Source: Peromyscus leucopus (Eukaryota; Chordata; Mammalia; Rodentia; Cricetidae). Taken from it: a DNA stretch of 64,000 nt. The stretch lies in contig NC_051086.1 in the NCBI RefSeq assembly GCF_004664715.2, positions 76,925,164-76,989,163 on the forward strand. Reading direction: 5' to 3'. Below are positions 45,241 through 57,000 of the stretch, one piece after another. The position numbers and the translations under genes were made by a program. Within the stretch, counting starts at the first letter, position 1. Every line of letters begins with the position of its first letter. The notes below the pieces were generated by a model that was not told the DNA's origin, did not search any database, and saw only the letters and a program-made list of their open reading frames with translations.

Positions 45241-45838
45241 TTTTAGGCCAAGCAAATGAAAAGAGTTGCAAAAAAGCACATCACAAAAGCAAAATAACAG
45301 GGATCAACAAACAATGCTTACTGATATCTCAACATCTATCCCCCTCCAAAAAAAAAAGATACAAATTAACAGAATATATGTGAAAAAAGGATCCATCCTT
45401 CCACTGCATCCAAGAAAAACACCTCAACATCAAGGGCAGACATCACCTCAGGATAAAAGTATGGAAAAAGCTATCCCAAGCAAATGGACCAAGAAACAAG
45501 CCGGTATAGCCATTTTACTCTCTGAAAAATTAAACTTCAACCCAAAACTTATTAGAAGATATAGCGGAGGATATTATGTTCTCAACAAAGGAAAAATCCA
45601 CTAAGAGGACATCACAATTCTTAGCATCTATACACCAAACACAAGGGCACCCAAGTTCACAAAAGAAACACTTACAGCCTAACTCACATATTGACTCTCA
45701 CACACTGATAGTGGGTGACTTGAAAACCCACTCTCACCAATTCAAGTAACTGACAATATATAAATTTACTTAAACAAAATGAACAAGAACTTTACAGGGT
45801 AACTAATTTGCAAAAAAAGGACTCAAATACTAAGCCTT
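45241..45838 (+). mobile_element. LINE-1 ORF2 endonuclease region
   Basis: A frame at 45266-45604 keeps recognisable apurinic/apyrimidinic endonuclease text, with TKKQAGIAILLSEKLNF and YVLNKGKIH. Further stop-broken text resembles ILSIYTPNTRAP and the VGDLN-like stretch near 45710. In the parent element this domain nicks target DNA. Here it is broken by stops and lost beyond about 45830, so the copy is dead. It is interrupted at 45854 by a B1. Confidence 0.85.
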
Positions 45839-45853
45839 AAGAATCCAATAATC

Positions 45854-46017
45854 GCCGGGCGGTGGTGGCGCACGCCTTTAATCCCAGCACTCGGGAGGCA
45901 GAGCCAGGCGGATCTCTGTGAGTTCGAGGCCAGCCTGGGCTACCAAGTGAGTTCCAGGAAAGGCGCAAAGCTACACAGAGAAACCCTGTCTCAAAAAAAA
46001 CCAAACAAACAAAAAAA
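45854..46017 (+). mobile_element. Young B1 SINE with clean target duplication
   Basis: gccgggcggtggtggcgca, cgcctttaatcccagcactc, gggaggcagagccaggcgga, gagttcgaggccagcctggg, then aaaggcgcaaagctacacag before gagaaaccctgtctc and the A-rich tail. CpGs are largely intact, which points to recent insertion. The duplication aagaatccaataatc is at 45839-45853 and 46018-46032. The aaaggcgcaaagc segment differs from the common mouse B1 and suggests a cricetid lineage. Confidence 0.97.
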
Positions 46018-46032
46018 AAGAATCCAATAATC

Positions 46033-47835
46033 ACTACACAAATTAAACACAAATATTAAAATTTATTACAACTTTTCCTCCACAGACATAATTACAGGCA
46101 CTATGATTTCATATGCACATTTAGCAAAACTTAAAGAATCTGAGAACCCTTATGTTATCTCAAAAAGTAAATACAGGATAAATGTTTTTCAAGCTACTAC
46201 TGCATGCAACTACTCCAACAAAGTGACAACAGGACACGGGAGTTTAAAAAGATAACATTGTAGATCAATTCCACTTACAACTGAGATACAAATGCAATAC
46301 ATGAAATATAACTTTACCTAAATTATGGTAGTAATTTAGAAAATTATTCTAACATCAAAATAATATGCTATTTGTACCATAATTCTTGCACTTCTGACCT
46401 CAATCTGCCAACATTATAGAGAAATTGTAAACACACATACGGAGGTTGACCTTGCTTTTTGTATAATCCTGTCAACAGCTTCCTGTACAGTCACTGCTTT
46501 GAAGTATTTGATAATTGGCTCTGATTTTTAATAATCAATAGTGTTTTGAAGCTTTTCTTATATAGTGTCTAACTTATTCTCAAAACAGTCTGAGCATGAA
46601 GCAATATTGTAAAAATCAGGATCTTACTGACAATTGACAATTAGAGGAATGGTTTTGATGGACTACACCATGTCAATTACCTAAACTTCTAAAGTGTAGA
46701 ATGATCTTCGTAGTACTTGGTTTTATATTTTCTCCTAAACCCACTCACCTATTGTCATCTTTGTTTTAAATAATAACACATCACTACCTGTCACGGCTGC
46801 ACACAGAAAACACAGGCAAATTTACTAATATGCAATTCTAGAGGCAGAGTTTCAATAATGAACACATTACACCTTTAGCGTTATGAATATGATAATTTTG
46901 CCATAAAATCAGGCAAGAAAATCTTGTTTTATGTTTGTAAATAAATGGGCAAAACAAATCTTTTGGAACAAATAAATACAACTGGATAACTAGCAAAGTA
47001 TTCTGCATAGTAAGCATACCTTCTGAGATCAAGGTTCACGCTCCTATAAAACTCACACTATGAAATATAGGTACCCTACTGCATAAAGTCACTACTAAAA
47101 CAGATGTCCATTAATCTCTGCTCTACATGAACTCGTGTTATCACTTCTGAATAATAAGTAGTCTGGCACTGTGTCATAAAGAAACATCTCTATACTGAGT
47201 CTTTACTCTTTATTTGAAAGAGAAGGAAAGTTCATATTAATATAGCAACTAAATTTTCTGGGCATGAAATGGTATCTTTAATCAATGAGATATTTGAATC
47301 TATAAAGCCATTGATCCCCTTACTGTTTCTCATGCACAGAGTGTTTTGAAGCTGTGTGCCTTTGCTTTGCAGTACTGTGGTTTATATTTGGATCTGTAAA
47401 ACATGGGTAGTCTTAGCACACCTGAAAGGAAACAAAGTAAGTCATTGATTGGGTATTGTATAACTAATTTTCCTTTTCATATATTTGTAATTCTCATCCT
47501 TTCTGATTTCTAGTCATAATTAGTCATCTACATTTCTATCCTCTCTCCCCTTCTCTTCCTTTTCATGAGGTCTTATACTAAGGATTACTGGTGATCAATA
47601 TTAGCCACATTTTATACATTTTCAAAATTTCCCTGCTCAGAGAATGGATGTATCTGGTTCTTGCAGTGAATTATGGGTAAAGATAATATATTTATCTCTG
47701 AGATCATGGATATGTGCTTTGTTCTCCCTACAATTATTTCCTCTGTCTGCCAACCAAATACTCTTATTTACAGAAGACTATGGAATGATAACATGAAATT
47801 AGTCTTGTTTTTATTTCATAAATTGATAGAAAAGA
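46033..47835. other. Long stretch without a recognised gene
   Basis: About 1.8 kb of AT-rich DNA with frames of at most about 95 residues, the longest of which (47673-47960) runs into the B1 at 47836. Nothing recognised. Confidence 0.4.
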
Positions 47836-47986
47836 TTTTTTTTGGGGGGGTGGGGTTTGAGACAGGGTTTCTCTATGTAGCTTTGTGCCTTTCCTGGAAC
47901 TCGCTTTGTAGGCCAGGCTGGCCTCAAACTCACAGAGATCCACCTGCCTCTGCCTCCTGAATGCTGGAATTAAAGGCATGCACTTA
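47836..47986 (-). mobile_element. B1 SINE
   Basis: G/T run, then gagacagggtttctctatg, tttcctggaactcgctttg, gccaggctggcctcaaactc and aattaaaggcatgcactt. Antisense B1. Its 5' head is slightly truncated. Confidence 0.93.
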
Positions 47987-49377
47987 AGGAGGATTCCTGG
48001 AAGAGATTTACAACCTGCAAGAAAATATAAAATGAGTGGCAAACATATTTTTGGTAAAGAGAATGAGACACTTGTACATGTTTGTTAGAGAAAATAATGC
48101 ATAAACTACACTTCCTCTTCTGTGTCACTTTAACTTTTAATGTTATGTTTGATGAGTTCCCTGTATCATGAACAGTGCATTATAGACACAGGGATGAGGT
48201 GAGGCTGGGCCCCTGTCATAAGAAGCTCCACAAGACAGTGTTGAGTAAACACAAAACCATGGGTTGCTTACATTTGATGCTGCTGCTATGGGGTATTATC
48301 TATCGATCCTAATGAGGAAAGAGATGTCCCTGGAAAAAGTGATGCTTGATCAGAATATAAATAAAGGCTAAGGAGACTCATTTCAAAGGAAAACTAGAGA
48401 ACGATATTTAAAACCCAGCCATCAGCACATGCTCCATGATCATTCTTTCTAGGATGCCTCAAGATTTTCCTTTCTTTAGGACATTTGCTCAGGTCATTAA
48501 CCTTACTGTCATTCCTGATTCACCTTTTCAAATGCAAGTCTTAAAGCAGGTGACATGCTGGTATATATGTAAAAGGAAACATAAATATGAAAGTTAGGCC
48601 ATGAATGAACTTGCAAGCCAGATTAGAGAGTTGTAGGCATCAACAGCCTTCAGAAAAACTCATAGACCTGGATATCTTCAGGCCATATCTAATTTGGTTT
48701 TAAAGAAATGAAAAAGAAAAGGAAGTGTACAGTTATTTCTAACTCTTGCTTAAATTCTAATTTCTGTAAGAGAAGGAAACATCTAATATGTTAGTGGAAA
48801 TCTTGCATGTTGACTGGATCCTGTCGCCAAGAGCATAGATCTGCAGAGAGTGCTTTGTGTCTATGCTCTCCAGATTATACTTGGCCTCTCTTTTCCTCCT
48901 TGGATGTGCTGGGTAAGTTCGCTGACATTGCCCTGCACACTAGATTTTGCTCATTGGAGCCCATCTATCCTGATTTTCTTTCTAAGTGTTGCTATCCTGC
49001 AAATCAACATTTTATGTGATGACAAGTGGTATAAGTTTGTTTTGTATCTATTATTAAATTCTATCTTGACCTAGTTTTCAGCTTGTACTTGATTCTGGCT
49101 GGTTTTATTTTTTTAAGACTCAAATAAACCTATACCCAACTAGTTTTTTGTCTTGGCTTCCCACACTCTTTAGCTATTGGACACTTGCTGTAAATACTGC
49201 AGGACCAAGTTTAGAAAAGGAGAGACTCCTCCTGTGCCCAGGAACCCCACTTTATTAGAATTAACTGTTATTAGGAATTCTATGCAAACTCCCTAGCCCC
49301 AGTTCAATTGCGACAGGAGGAATATGTCCTGTCATCCAACAGTTAGTTGTTAACCTGTCCATGGAGCCACCTGTTTT
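47987..49377. other. Unassigned sequence
   Basis: About 1.4 kb. Overlapping frames at 48807-49074 (70-74 residues) have no domain. A possible LTR-like end with aaataaacctatacccaac near 49123 could not be assigned. Confidence 0.35.
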
Positions 49378-49735
49378 AGTCAGGGTTTTTAATTGCTGTG
49401 AAAAGAACCATGATCACAGCAACACTTATAAAGAAAACATTTAACTGGGGAGGTTCTCTTTCAGTTTCAGAGTTTCAGTCTATTATCATCATGGTGGGGA
49501 GCATGGTGGTATGCAGGCAGACATAGTGCTGGATGGTGTAGCTGTATGTCCTACATTTTGCAGGAAACAGAAAATCAGCTGACACTTAGGGTGGTATCCC
49601 AAGCATAGGAAACTATAATGCCCACCCCCAACAGTAAGATCCTTCCTCCAACAAGGCCATACTCATTTCAACAAGCCACTCCCTATGATATTATGGGGCC
49701 AAATACAATCAGACTACCACAGTACCGCCTGTGTT
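49378..49735. mobile_element. Abundant rodent interspersed repeat
   Basis: gtcagggtttttaattgctg, tgaaaagaaccatgatcac, aacacttataaagaaaac, tctattatcatcatggtg, atgcaggcagacatagtgc, cccacccccaacagtaag and tcctccaacaaggccatac are landmarks of a very common rodent repeat. The family name (URR1/RMER class) and orientation are not certain. The 112-residue frame at 49618 overlaps its right end. Confidence 0.6.
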
Positions 49736-49974
49736 CCCCCATCGGGAAGTCATCTCACATGCAGAAGTATAAGTCACAAAGAATGCTGACTTCAGTCTGT
49801 CAAAGCATCAATGTGCCATGTCTTTCAATCTATAGGAAAAAAAAAGATTTTAAGTTGAATTTTAGAGAACATACTATAAGAGAAGAAAGAGAAAGTATGA
49901 TTATCTTATATCCATGGCTAATGTTCCAATTCTGCTTTTACAAAAACAGTACATAGTGAAGTACGTACTTCACA

Positions 49975-50182
49975 GTGCATGGTGAAGAATACTGGTTGCT
50001 GTTCCAGAGGACCTGAGTTCAGATCTCAGCACACATGTTAGCAAATAACCTTCTGTGACTTCAGTTCCAAGGAGTGGCTACCCTCTTCTGGCTTCTGCAG
50101 TCAATTCACTCATTTGGTTCACAGACATGCATATAGGGAAAACGTCACTACATATAAAATAAAATGAAAGATCTAATAATAA
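49975..50182 (+). mobile_element. B3-type SINE
   Basis: tactggttgctgttccagag, gacctgagttcagatctc, ttcagttccaaggagtggc, taccctcttctggcttctg and an A-rich end. Diverged B3/B2 family member. Confidence 0.78.
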
Positions 50183-50983
50183 TACAAAGAATACATAGTT
50201 GTTCATAGGGACGTTCAAATTATCTGGAATTTTATTTTTCTTCCCATCTGACTTTCCTTCACAGTGTATAGTTACTGCAATGATTCTAATGGGAATTTAA
50301 AAGCAGTCACTATATAAGGAGAATAATCTAACTTTTTCTCGGTGCTTGATGATAATGCTCTCAGTATCAGCAGAGGTCCTCTTGTATGCAAGAATCATGA
50401 CCCTAACCATGCATTTGAATTGAGGCACACACAAACATAAATATTTGGGAAAGATAGCATGTACAGGGATGAAGGTTGTTATAGGATATGGTAGTTCATA
50501 TCAGCAGATGCAAGGTCATTATTTATTTTTGTCTCTTGTTTGTTTTGCCTTTTGATCTACTAAATGCAGGATGCTTTCCAGCAGAATTGAGCTTCTGTTT
50601 CAGGAGGAAAATGTGTGAGAGATGGTTACATGGAAGTCAAATATGAAAGGAGTACAGAAAGTTAAGTAAAAGCCATTGATTTTATGCTGATAGCTATAAT
50701 AAAGTTTGTGTGGCCTTTCCTTGGTGCTATCAGAAAATTCTAGGAATTTGTCTGTGGGACTTGCTAAGTACTTTTTATGGCACTGAAGTGAGAACATAAA
50801 TAGTCATTGGATTTTGCAATGTCCTACTGCTGAGAGACTGTACACCTACCTAAGAATGTAAATGAGCAAGAGGCTTGACTAGTGTGATAATCATCTGCAA
50901 ATTCTCCAGAGAAGAAGAAAATTAATAACTAAAGCAATTAGCATTTAACTTTTAATTAAAATTTAAATGGCTTTAGCTCACAT
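50183..50983. other. Unassigned sequence
   Basis: Nothing recognised. A 65-residue minus frame only. Confidence 0.4.
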
Positions 50984-51107
50984 CAAGAAAGAAAGAAAGA
51001 AAAAAAAGAGAGAGAAAGAAAGAAAGAGAGAAAGGGAGAAAGGGAGAAAGGGAGAGAGAAAGAGGGGGGAAACGGGAGGAAGGAAGAAAGAAAAAGAAAG
51101 GCAAACT
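50984..51107 (+). repeat. Purine-rich (GAAA/GGGA)n tract
   Basis: About 120 bp of almost pure purine with GAAA, GAGA and GGGA units, following a short SINE-like gctttagctcacatc stretch. Confidence 0.95.
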
Positions 51108-51804
51108 GGGAAATACAAATGAGAAGATGAGTAACAAAATTTAAGTATTTTAGGGAATTCAGAGCATTTCTTATCCTAGAAATTAATTATTTAAAGCTAT
51201 ATTAATAGAATTTTTTTGTATGGACAAAATTGAAACAAGAAAATCAAGGGAAAGTCCTGGATTGTTGGTCACTATTTGTTAGTCCTTAAATTAAGACTAT
51301 TGAGAATATTTCCATACTGCATTTCATCTGAAATCCATGGCAATCCTATAAACTATTTTCTTTCACGATGTTCCAAAAGAAATTTTATTCATGGAACTTG
51401 AGTTTCTTTGCCAAGTCTGTACTTCAGGGCTAGTTCATGAGACATATTCAGAACTTGATTCTCTATATCCATTGCCTATTCTCTGACATCATGTTACCAC
51501 TGTGAAGATAGAAGTATATCACATGATGCCCTTGGGGGGGGGAACCCTGCATTACAGGAAAACCAGTGAAATATGGAAAATTTACTTTACAGGTGTTGGT
51601 ATTTCTGTACAAACTGGGCATCTGAACTCTGAGTGAGCCAGTTGGATATGATTCCTTAGTAACTCTGTGTGTCAGTGTCTATGATAAAAGATAGCAAACA
51701 AAAGAGATTGCTGCTTTTACTTCAGCCCAGAGTTGAGAATTTGATCCCAGTGGTTGAAAGAATGGAATGGATACTGTGACATTCAGAAATAAATAAGAGA
51801 CATA
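51108..51804. other. Unassigned sequence
   Basis: AT-rich. A G run occurs near 51533-51542. No gene. Confidence 0.4.
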
Positions 51805-52170
51805 ATCCTAGTTTACTTACTATTGCTGGGATAAAGACACTGACCTAAAGCATATTGTAGAGAAAAGAGTTTATTTTATCTTATAGATAGGTTATAGTCC
51901 TTCACTGGGGGAAGTTCAGGCAAAGAACACAAGGAAGGGACTTGGAGGCAGTAACTAAAGTGTAGGCCATGGAGGAATGCTGTTTACCAGGTTGCTATCA
52001 ATGGCGTATTCAGTTTGTCCTCCTACTCAGGACCACCTATCCAAGGGTAGCACCAACTACAGTGAACTAAACTCTCCCATATGAATCATGAATCAAGAAA
52101 ATGCTTCACAGGTAGGCCAATCATATGGAGACATGTCCTAAGGTTATTGGGTCATATGTGGCACAAATTG
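51805..52170. mobile_element. Abundant rodent interspersed repeat (related class)
   Basis: ttactattgctgggataaag, gaaaagagtttattttatc, cactgggggaagttcaggc, ggacttggaggcagtaac, ccatggaggaatgctgttt, ccaagggtagcaccaacta and tcaagaaaatgcttcacagg are the ordered landmarks of a common rodent repeat with short terminal inverted repeats. Family name uncertain. Confidence 0.6.
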
Positions 52171-52205
52171 ACCAAGATACTTACAAATGCAGCCCCAGCA
52201 CAAAA

Positions 52206-52206
<1 letters not shown>

Positions 52207-52259
<53 letters not shown>

Positions 52260-52275
52260 AAATAGATAGATAGAT
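52207..52275 (+). repeat. (TATC)n joined to (GATA)n as a hairpin
   Basis: TATC units (about 52207-52260) are followed directly by GATA units (52262-52275). The last 14 bp before the junction (52246-52259) and the first 14 bp after it (52262-52275) are exact inverted complements with a 2-base spacer. Confidence 0.97.
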
Positions 52276-52294
52276 GTTATATATACATATATAT

Positions 52295-52295
<1 letters not shown>

Positions 52296-52340
<45 letters not shown>
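52296..52340 (+). repeat. (TA)n microsatellite
   Basis: About 45 bp of TA units just downstream of the TATC/GATA hairpin. Confidence 0.97.
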
Positions 52341-52341
<1 letters not shown>

Positions 52342-52462
52342 CCATGCAAAACATTTTCAAAAGCTTAAAAGTCTTTCTAAAATATATTTTGATCATATTT
52401 CTCCCCTTATAGATGTAACCAACTGTCTTATTAAATAAGAAACACAGAACCAATGCAAAGAA

Positions 52463-52850
52463 AAAAGCCAAGAGGTCAGAGCTAAGAGCTAAAACCTTAC
52501 CCTTCCTCCTGCAGTGTTTCTACCTCTCCAAACCAGAGTTACTTCCTGTGTGTCTGTCTTTTTATAGTGTTTCTGTTCTGCCTTCTCATTGGTTGTAAAC
52601 CCAACCACATGACCACCTCATCTTGGCCTGTCTGTATAGACCTCCAGGTTTTCTATGATTGGTATTGAGATTAAAGGCATGTGTATCCAATACTGGCTGT
52701 ATCCCTGAACACACAGAGACTTACCTAGCTCTGCCTACCAAGTGCTGGGATTACAAGCATACACCACCACTACCCTGCTTTCCTATGGCTTGCTAATAGC
52801 TCTGACCCCCGGGCAACTTTATTTATTAACATACAAATAACATTTTAATA
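52463..52850 (-). mobile_element. LTR-like repeat with embedded B1-derived segment
   Basis: Plus-strand landmarks are gtcagagctaagagct, ttacttcctgtgtgtctg, tctgccttctcattggttg and taaacccaaccacatgacc. From about 52670 to 52780 a B1-like antisense block follows (gagattaaaggcatgtg, gacttacctagctctgcct, gtgctgggattacaagc). Then come ggcttgctaatagctctga and actttatttattaacatac, the latter shared with the LTR at 21300. The B1-like block looks like part of the family rather than a fresh insertion. Confidence 0.55.
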
Positions 52851-53009
52851 CAAATAAATTATATATATTTAATTATATCCCCTTAGCAAATTTCATGTTT
52901 TATCTCTATCTATCTAGCTAGTAATCTCCAGATTCTCTCTCAAAAAATAAACAAGGAAACAAACAAAAGTTAAAAACAACACAGCTACAAACTTCATGCA
53001 ACCTACAAC

Positions 53010-53245
53010 AGCAATCTGCTCACATGATACATAGGTATAATAGTGGCATAAATGTTATAGGAGTCAATGACCAAATTTTTATCAGATTTATTCTGTGAGA
53101 TGGAACAAGTATCAAATATGGATAAATTAGCCAGGAACCTGAGTTTAAATAGGCTTAGGGAAAAATATAGTAATATTATTATGATAAAGGGTCATATTGA
53201 TAAAATAGCTCCTAATGACATATTGCTATATCCATGGATTTTACT
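53010..53245 (+). mobile_element. Old Lx LINE-1 3' UTR fragment
   Basis: aatagtggcataaatgttat, aggagtcaatgacc, ttctgtgagatggaacaag, aattagccaggaacctgag and agctcctaatgacatattgc mirror the order at 17660-17870 with strong divergence. Confidence 0.65.
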
Positions 53246-54694
53246 CATTTATTTTATATTTTTTAATAACTGGATTGTTAAAAGAAGGCATCTTCCTTGT
53301 GTGATGTCAAAATGTTGTAGTGCTTTCAAAATAAAGGTTTTTGTCATTTGTGATTATTATTGATTTTATTCCAATTTTAACCTTCCATTTTCATGTTCAT
53401 ATCCCTACCCCCAGATCCCTTCTCAATTTTGTGTATAAAAAGATCCCTGTATGATGTTTACTGTTTGTCCATTTGGACCAAATCAAACAGAGGAGAAGAA
53501 AATATGTTGTTCATTGGGAAGAGAAAGCAGAGATAAAATTTAGGAATTGAAAGTTAGTGATTTAGAAATCAAACAAATTTAGACTCTACAGCATTTAAAT
53601 TAAATTATACATCTAATGTGACTTTCTCATGATGTTAAGAAGCAATTTAATGGCTTTATTTAAGCATTTTGAGTAGAAGTAGGAGTGATATTAATGAATT
53701 AAATATGAACTCTTGCTTCAAATGAATTCATTCTTCAAAATGATACTTACTGGTTTTAATAAAGTACTACATTATAATGACTGAAATGAGTCCAAGGTAG
53801 GATGTAATGGGCTCCTAAGCTAATAACATAAGTCCATAAATGACTTATAAATGGTGATGAGAGCCTCCAGAAAATTCATCTATGTAATGATAGTATCAAA
53901 TGATATCCAGGGAACATCAATTTAATGTTTTCTCCTCAGAATCTTCCTACTTATTAACCACAACCTACATATCAATAAAATCTTGCTAAATGGAACTATT
54001 ATTTAATTGTGTGTTACAGAACAAAGATATCAAACAAACTCCATGCTTTTTTCAATGGTTTTCTTTCATATTGTAGTCCTCGGAGTGCTGTATATAATAG
54101 GAGTTGCTGTTGGCATTTTATTTTAGTGATATGCTGATGTGTCCATCACACTGGCATAAGACTAATTATATCAACAATAAAGTACGGTGGCTTGAGAATC
54201 AATGAGAGCTGAAAAAAGAGCCATGTAGAAGTCAAATATTTGTTCTTAGAAGGCAACAATTATAACAGAGAGGGCTAGCTATAACTGATTTCAATACTTC
54301 ACAATACCGGTAATGGCAGGTGATGCCCATTTTTTATTAGAAACACAACTCTGTCCACACAGCAACACAGATCTGTGCAATACATTGTATTTGATGTATT
54401 TTTTAAGTGGATAGGGAAGGAAGGTAAATAATTAGGCACTTAGGAGAAGGGGTCAATATCATCAAAATACATTGCACAAAATTCCCAAAGAGCTAATAAC
54501 AATGAATCGAAACTGGAACCACACAGTTAAAGGATATGCTAACTAGCTTAGGTATAGTAATTTGCTCATAGTGTATATATGATACAAAATATCAGTGGCA
54601 ACCCTCTAAAATAGTCCATTTATATTCCTTAATAAAAAATTGAGAAAACAGAGCAAGGTCTGTACAAACCTGTTTCTACAAGATTGGCATAAAT
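53246..54694. other. Long unassigned stretch
   Basis: About 1.45 kb of AT-rich DNA. The 98-residue plus frame 53067-53363 starts in the Lx fragment and has no domain. Nothing else seen. Confidence 0.4.
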
Positions 54695-54868
54695 GTCTTT
54701 TTTTAAAAAAAAAAATTATTTTACAATACTATTCAGTTCTACATAATAACCACAGATTCCTTTGTTCTCTCCCTTCCTGCCCCCTCTCCTTCCCCCAAGA
54801 CCACCCTCCCCATTCCCACCTCCTCCAGATCAAGGTCTCCCCCGAGGACTGGGATCAATTACTCTAAT
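54695..54868 (-). mobile_element. Young-lineage LINE-1 3' end, heavily truncated
   Basis: T/A-rich lead, attattttacaatactattc, the pyrimidine-rich end (ctcccttcctgccccctctc) and cctccagatcaaggtctcc, then gaggactgggatcaa. Only about 170 bp are present. The frame at 54640 spans it. Confidence 0.85.
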
Positions 54869-55015
54869 CAAACGTTCCTGACTAATTTAGTTCTGATGCT
54901 ATTTACTGAAAAATAAAACAATGAAATTTTGCTTTTCTCAATGGATATACTTAAATGAAGTAAGTAGTGCAGAGAAAGACTCTAGATCTAGAGCTTGAGT
55001 AAAATGTATTTGTAG
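54869..55015. other. Unassigned spacer
   Basis: AT-rich. Ends at aatttccaaat, the left target duplication of the following LINE-1. Confidence 0.4.
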
Positions 55016-55026
55016 AATTTCCAAAT

Positions 55027-55568
55027 ATATAGATCCTGTCTATTTTTCTGTCATTGGGCGATCTCTGTGTCTTTCTTAGGGTCCTGTTTCCTAGGTAACC
55101 TCCCTGGATTGTGAGTAGCAGTCTAGTAATCTTTGTTGTACATCTAGTATCATCCTATGAGTGAGTACATATCATGTTTGTCTTTCTGAGTATGGGGTTA
55201 CCTCACTCAGAATGATTTTTTCTAGATCCATCCATTTGCCTGCAAACCTCATGATGTCATTGTTTTTCTCTGCCGAGTAGTATTCCATTGTGTATATGTA
55301 CCACATTTTATTTATCCATTCTTCAGTTGAAGGGCATCTAGGTTGCTTCCAGGTTCTGGCTATTACAAATAATGCTGATATAAACATAGCTGAGCAAGTG
55401 CCCTTGTGGTATGATTGAGCATTCCTTGGGTATATGCCCAAGAGTGGTATAGCTGGGTCTTGGGGGAGATTGATTCCCAATTTTCTAAGGAAGTGCCATA
55501 TTGCATTTCCACCAGCAGTGGAGGAGAGTTCCCCTAGCTCCACATCCTCTCCAGCATAAGCTGTCTTC
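55027..55568 (-). mobile_element. LINE-1 ORF2 C-terminus and start of 3' UTR, inverted 5' segment
   Basis: The minus strand reads the well-preserved ORF2 end, within a 160-residue frame at 55172-55654. It has LPQDPAIPLLGIYPRNAQ, PSTEEWINKMWYIYTMEYY and MRFAGKWMDLEKIILSEVT. This frame is joined at its N-terminal side to 3' UTR text across the inversion point. The segment is the inverted half. The 3' half starts at about 55569. The left flank aatttccaaat (55016-55026) reappears at 56391-56401. Confidence 0.9.
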
Positions 55569-56390
55569 AGCAACCTGGACGTGAGTAGGGGTAATGAAGG
55601 GCAAGGTTCGAGGGAAAGAGAGCTTAGGGGAGCAGGAGATCCCAGCTGGATCAAAAACAGAGAGGGAGAACAAGAAATAAGAGACCATGATAAATGAAGA
55701 CCACATGAGAATAGGAAGAAGCAAAGTGCTAGAGAGGTCTACAGAAATCCACAAAGACACCTCCACAATAGACTACTGGCAATGGGTGAGAAAAAGCCCA
55801 AAATGACCTACTCTGGTGATAGGATGGCCAAATATCCTAATTGTCATGCTAGAAATCTCATCCAATGACTGAGGGAACTGGATGCAGAGATCCATGGCCA
55901 GGCCCCAGGTGGAGCTCCAGGAGTCCAATTGGCGAGAAAAAGGAGGGATTGTATGAGTGAGAATTGTTGAGACCAAGATTGGAAAAAGCACAGGGACAAA
56001 TGGCCAAATGAATGGAAACACATGAACTATGAACCAATGGCTGAGGGGCCTCCAGCTGGATCAGGCCCTCTGAATAGGTGAGACAGTTGATTAGCTTAAT
56101 CTGTTTGGTAGGCATCCAGGCAGTGGGATCTGGACCTGTCCTCAGTGTATGAGCTGGCTGTTTGGAACCTGGGGCTTATACAGGGACACTCAGCTCAGCC
56201 TGGGAGGAGGGGACTGGACCTGACTGGACTGAATCTACCAGGTTGAATTCAATTCCCAGGGGAGTTTTTGCCCTGGAGGAGATGAGAATGGGGGATGGGC
56301 TGGGGGAAGGGGGGGGGGGGGGACGGGGACAGGGGACAGGGGAATCCATGGTTGATATGTAAAATTAAATTAAATTATAAAATAAAAAAA
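55569..56390 (+). mobile_element. LINE-1 3' UTR (plus-strand half of twin-primed copy)
   Basis: caacctggacgtgagtagg, agggcaaggttcgaggga, agatcccagctggatc, catgaactatgaaccaatgg, ggatcaggccctctgaatag, a G run near 56310-56323 and an A-rich end with AATAAA. In element order it continues from the inverted half after a gap of roughly 25 bp. Frames of 66-93 residues within it are not genes. Confidence 0.92.
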
Positions 56391-56412
56391 AATTTCCAAA
56401 TTTTCCTAATAT

Positions 56413-56415
<3 letters not shown>

Positions 56416-56452
<37 letters not shown>
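56416..56452 (+). repeat. (TA)n microsatellite
   Basis: About 35 bp of TA after a short TACA lead-in. Confidence 0.96.
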
Positions 56453-56453
<1 letters not shown>

Positions 56454-56784
56454 ATAAGTGGCTCAAATGGATGTCTTAAAGAAGAGATGGAGTTCATGTC
56501 ACTGGTACCCAAGCAAATCACCACATAGCTTTCTGCCCGTCTTGCGGTGATAGCTCAGGTAAAAACATTTCTTCTGCTGTTCTGGCATTGTGCTTTGTAA
56601 TCAAGAAGCATTATTTGACTCTTCCTATGGACTGAGTAATTATATACATATATATGTATTTATAATATATTATAGATATAATATAATGAGACAAATGAAA
56701 GCAAGCTTGGTGACATTAAATGAGTAGCTCGAGGCAGTAATATTCATTTAAAATATAAGTTTTTGCTGAAAAAAATGTGTTTAG
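56453..56784. other. Unassigned sequence
   Basis: AT-rich. Nothing recognised. Confidence 0.4.
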
Positions 56785-57000
56785 GGCTTGCCAGGATGAT
56801 TCGGTGGGTGAATGTGCTTGTTGCCAATCCTAACTATATGAATTTGGCCACTGAAGCCATGGTAGAAACATATATCTATTCCTGAGAGCTGTCTTCTGAA
56901 CTCCACAAATGAACAGAGTAGCCTGTGGGAGAGATAAGTATCTGTACACACGCACACACACACACACACACACATCATACACATTAATAGAAAATAAATG
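56785..57000 (+). mobile_element. B4-type SINE with CA-rich tail
   Basis: gcttgccaggatgattcgg, gggtgaatgtgcttgttgc, gagctgtcttctgaactcc, a (CA)n stretch at about 56947-56972 and an A-rich tail with AATAAA. It is a diverged B4/B3-class element. Minus frames with poly-VC come from the CA stretch. Confidence 0.7.

Noticed and set aside
55172..55654. 160-residue minus frame, the longest in the window
   Set aside because: It is the LINE-1 ORF2 C-terminus fused across an inversion junction to 3' UTR text, not a host gene.
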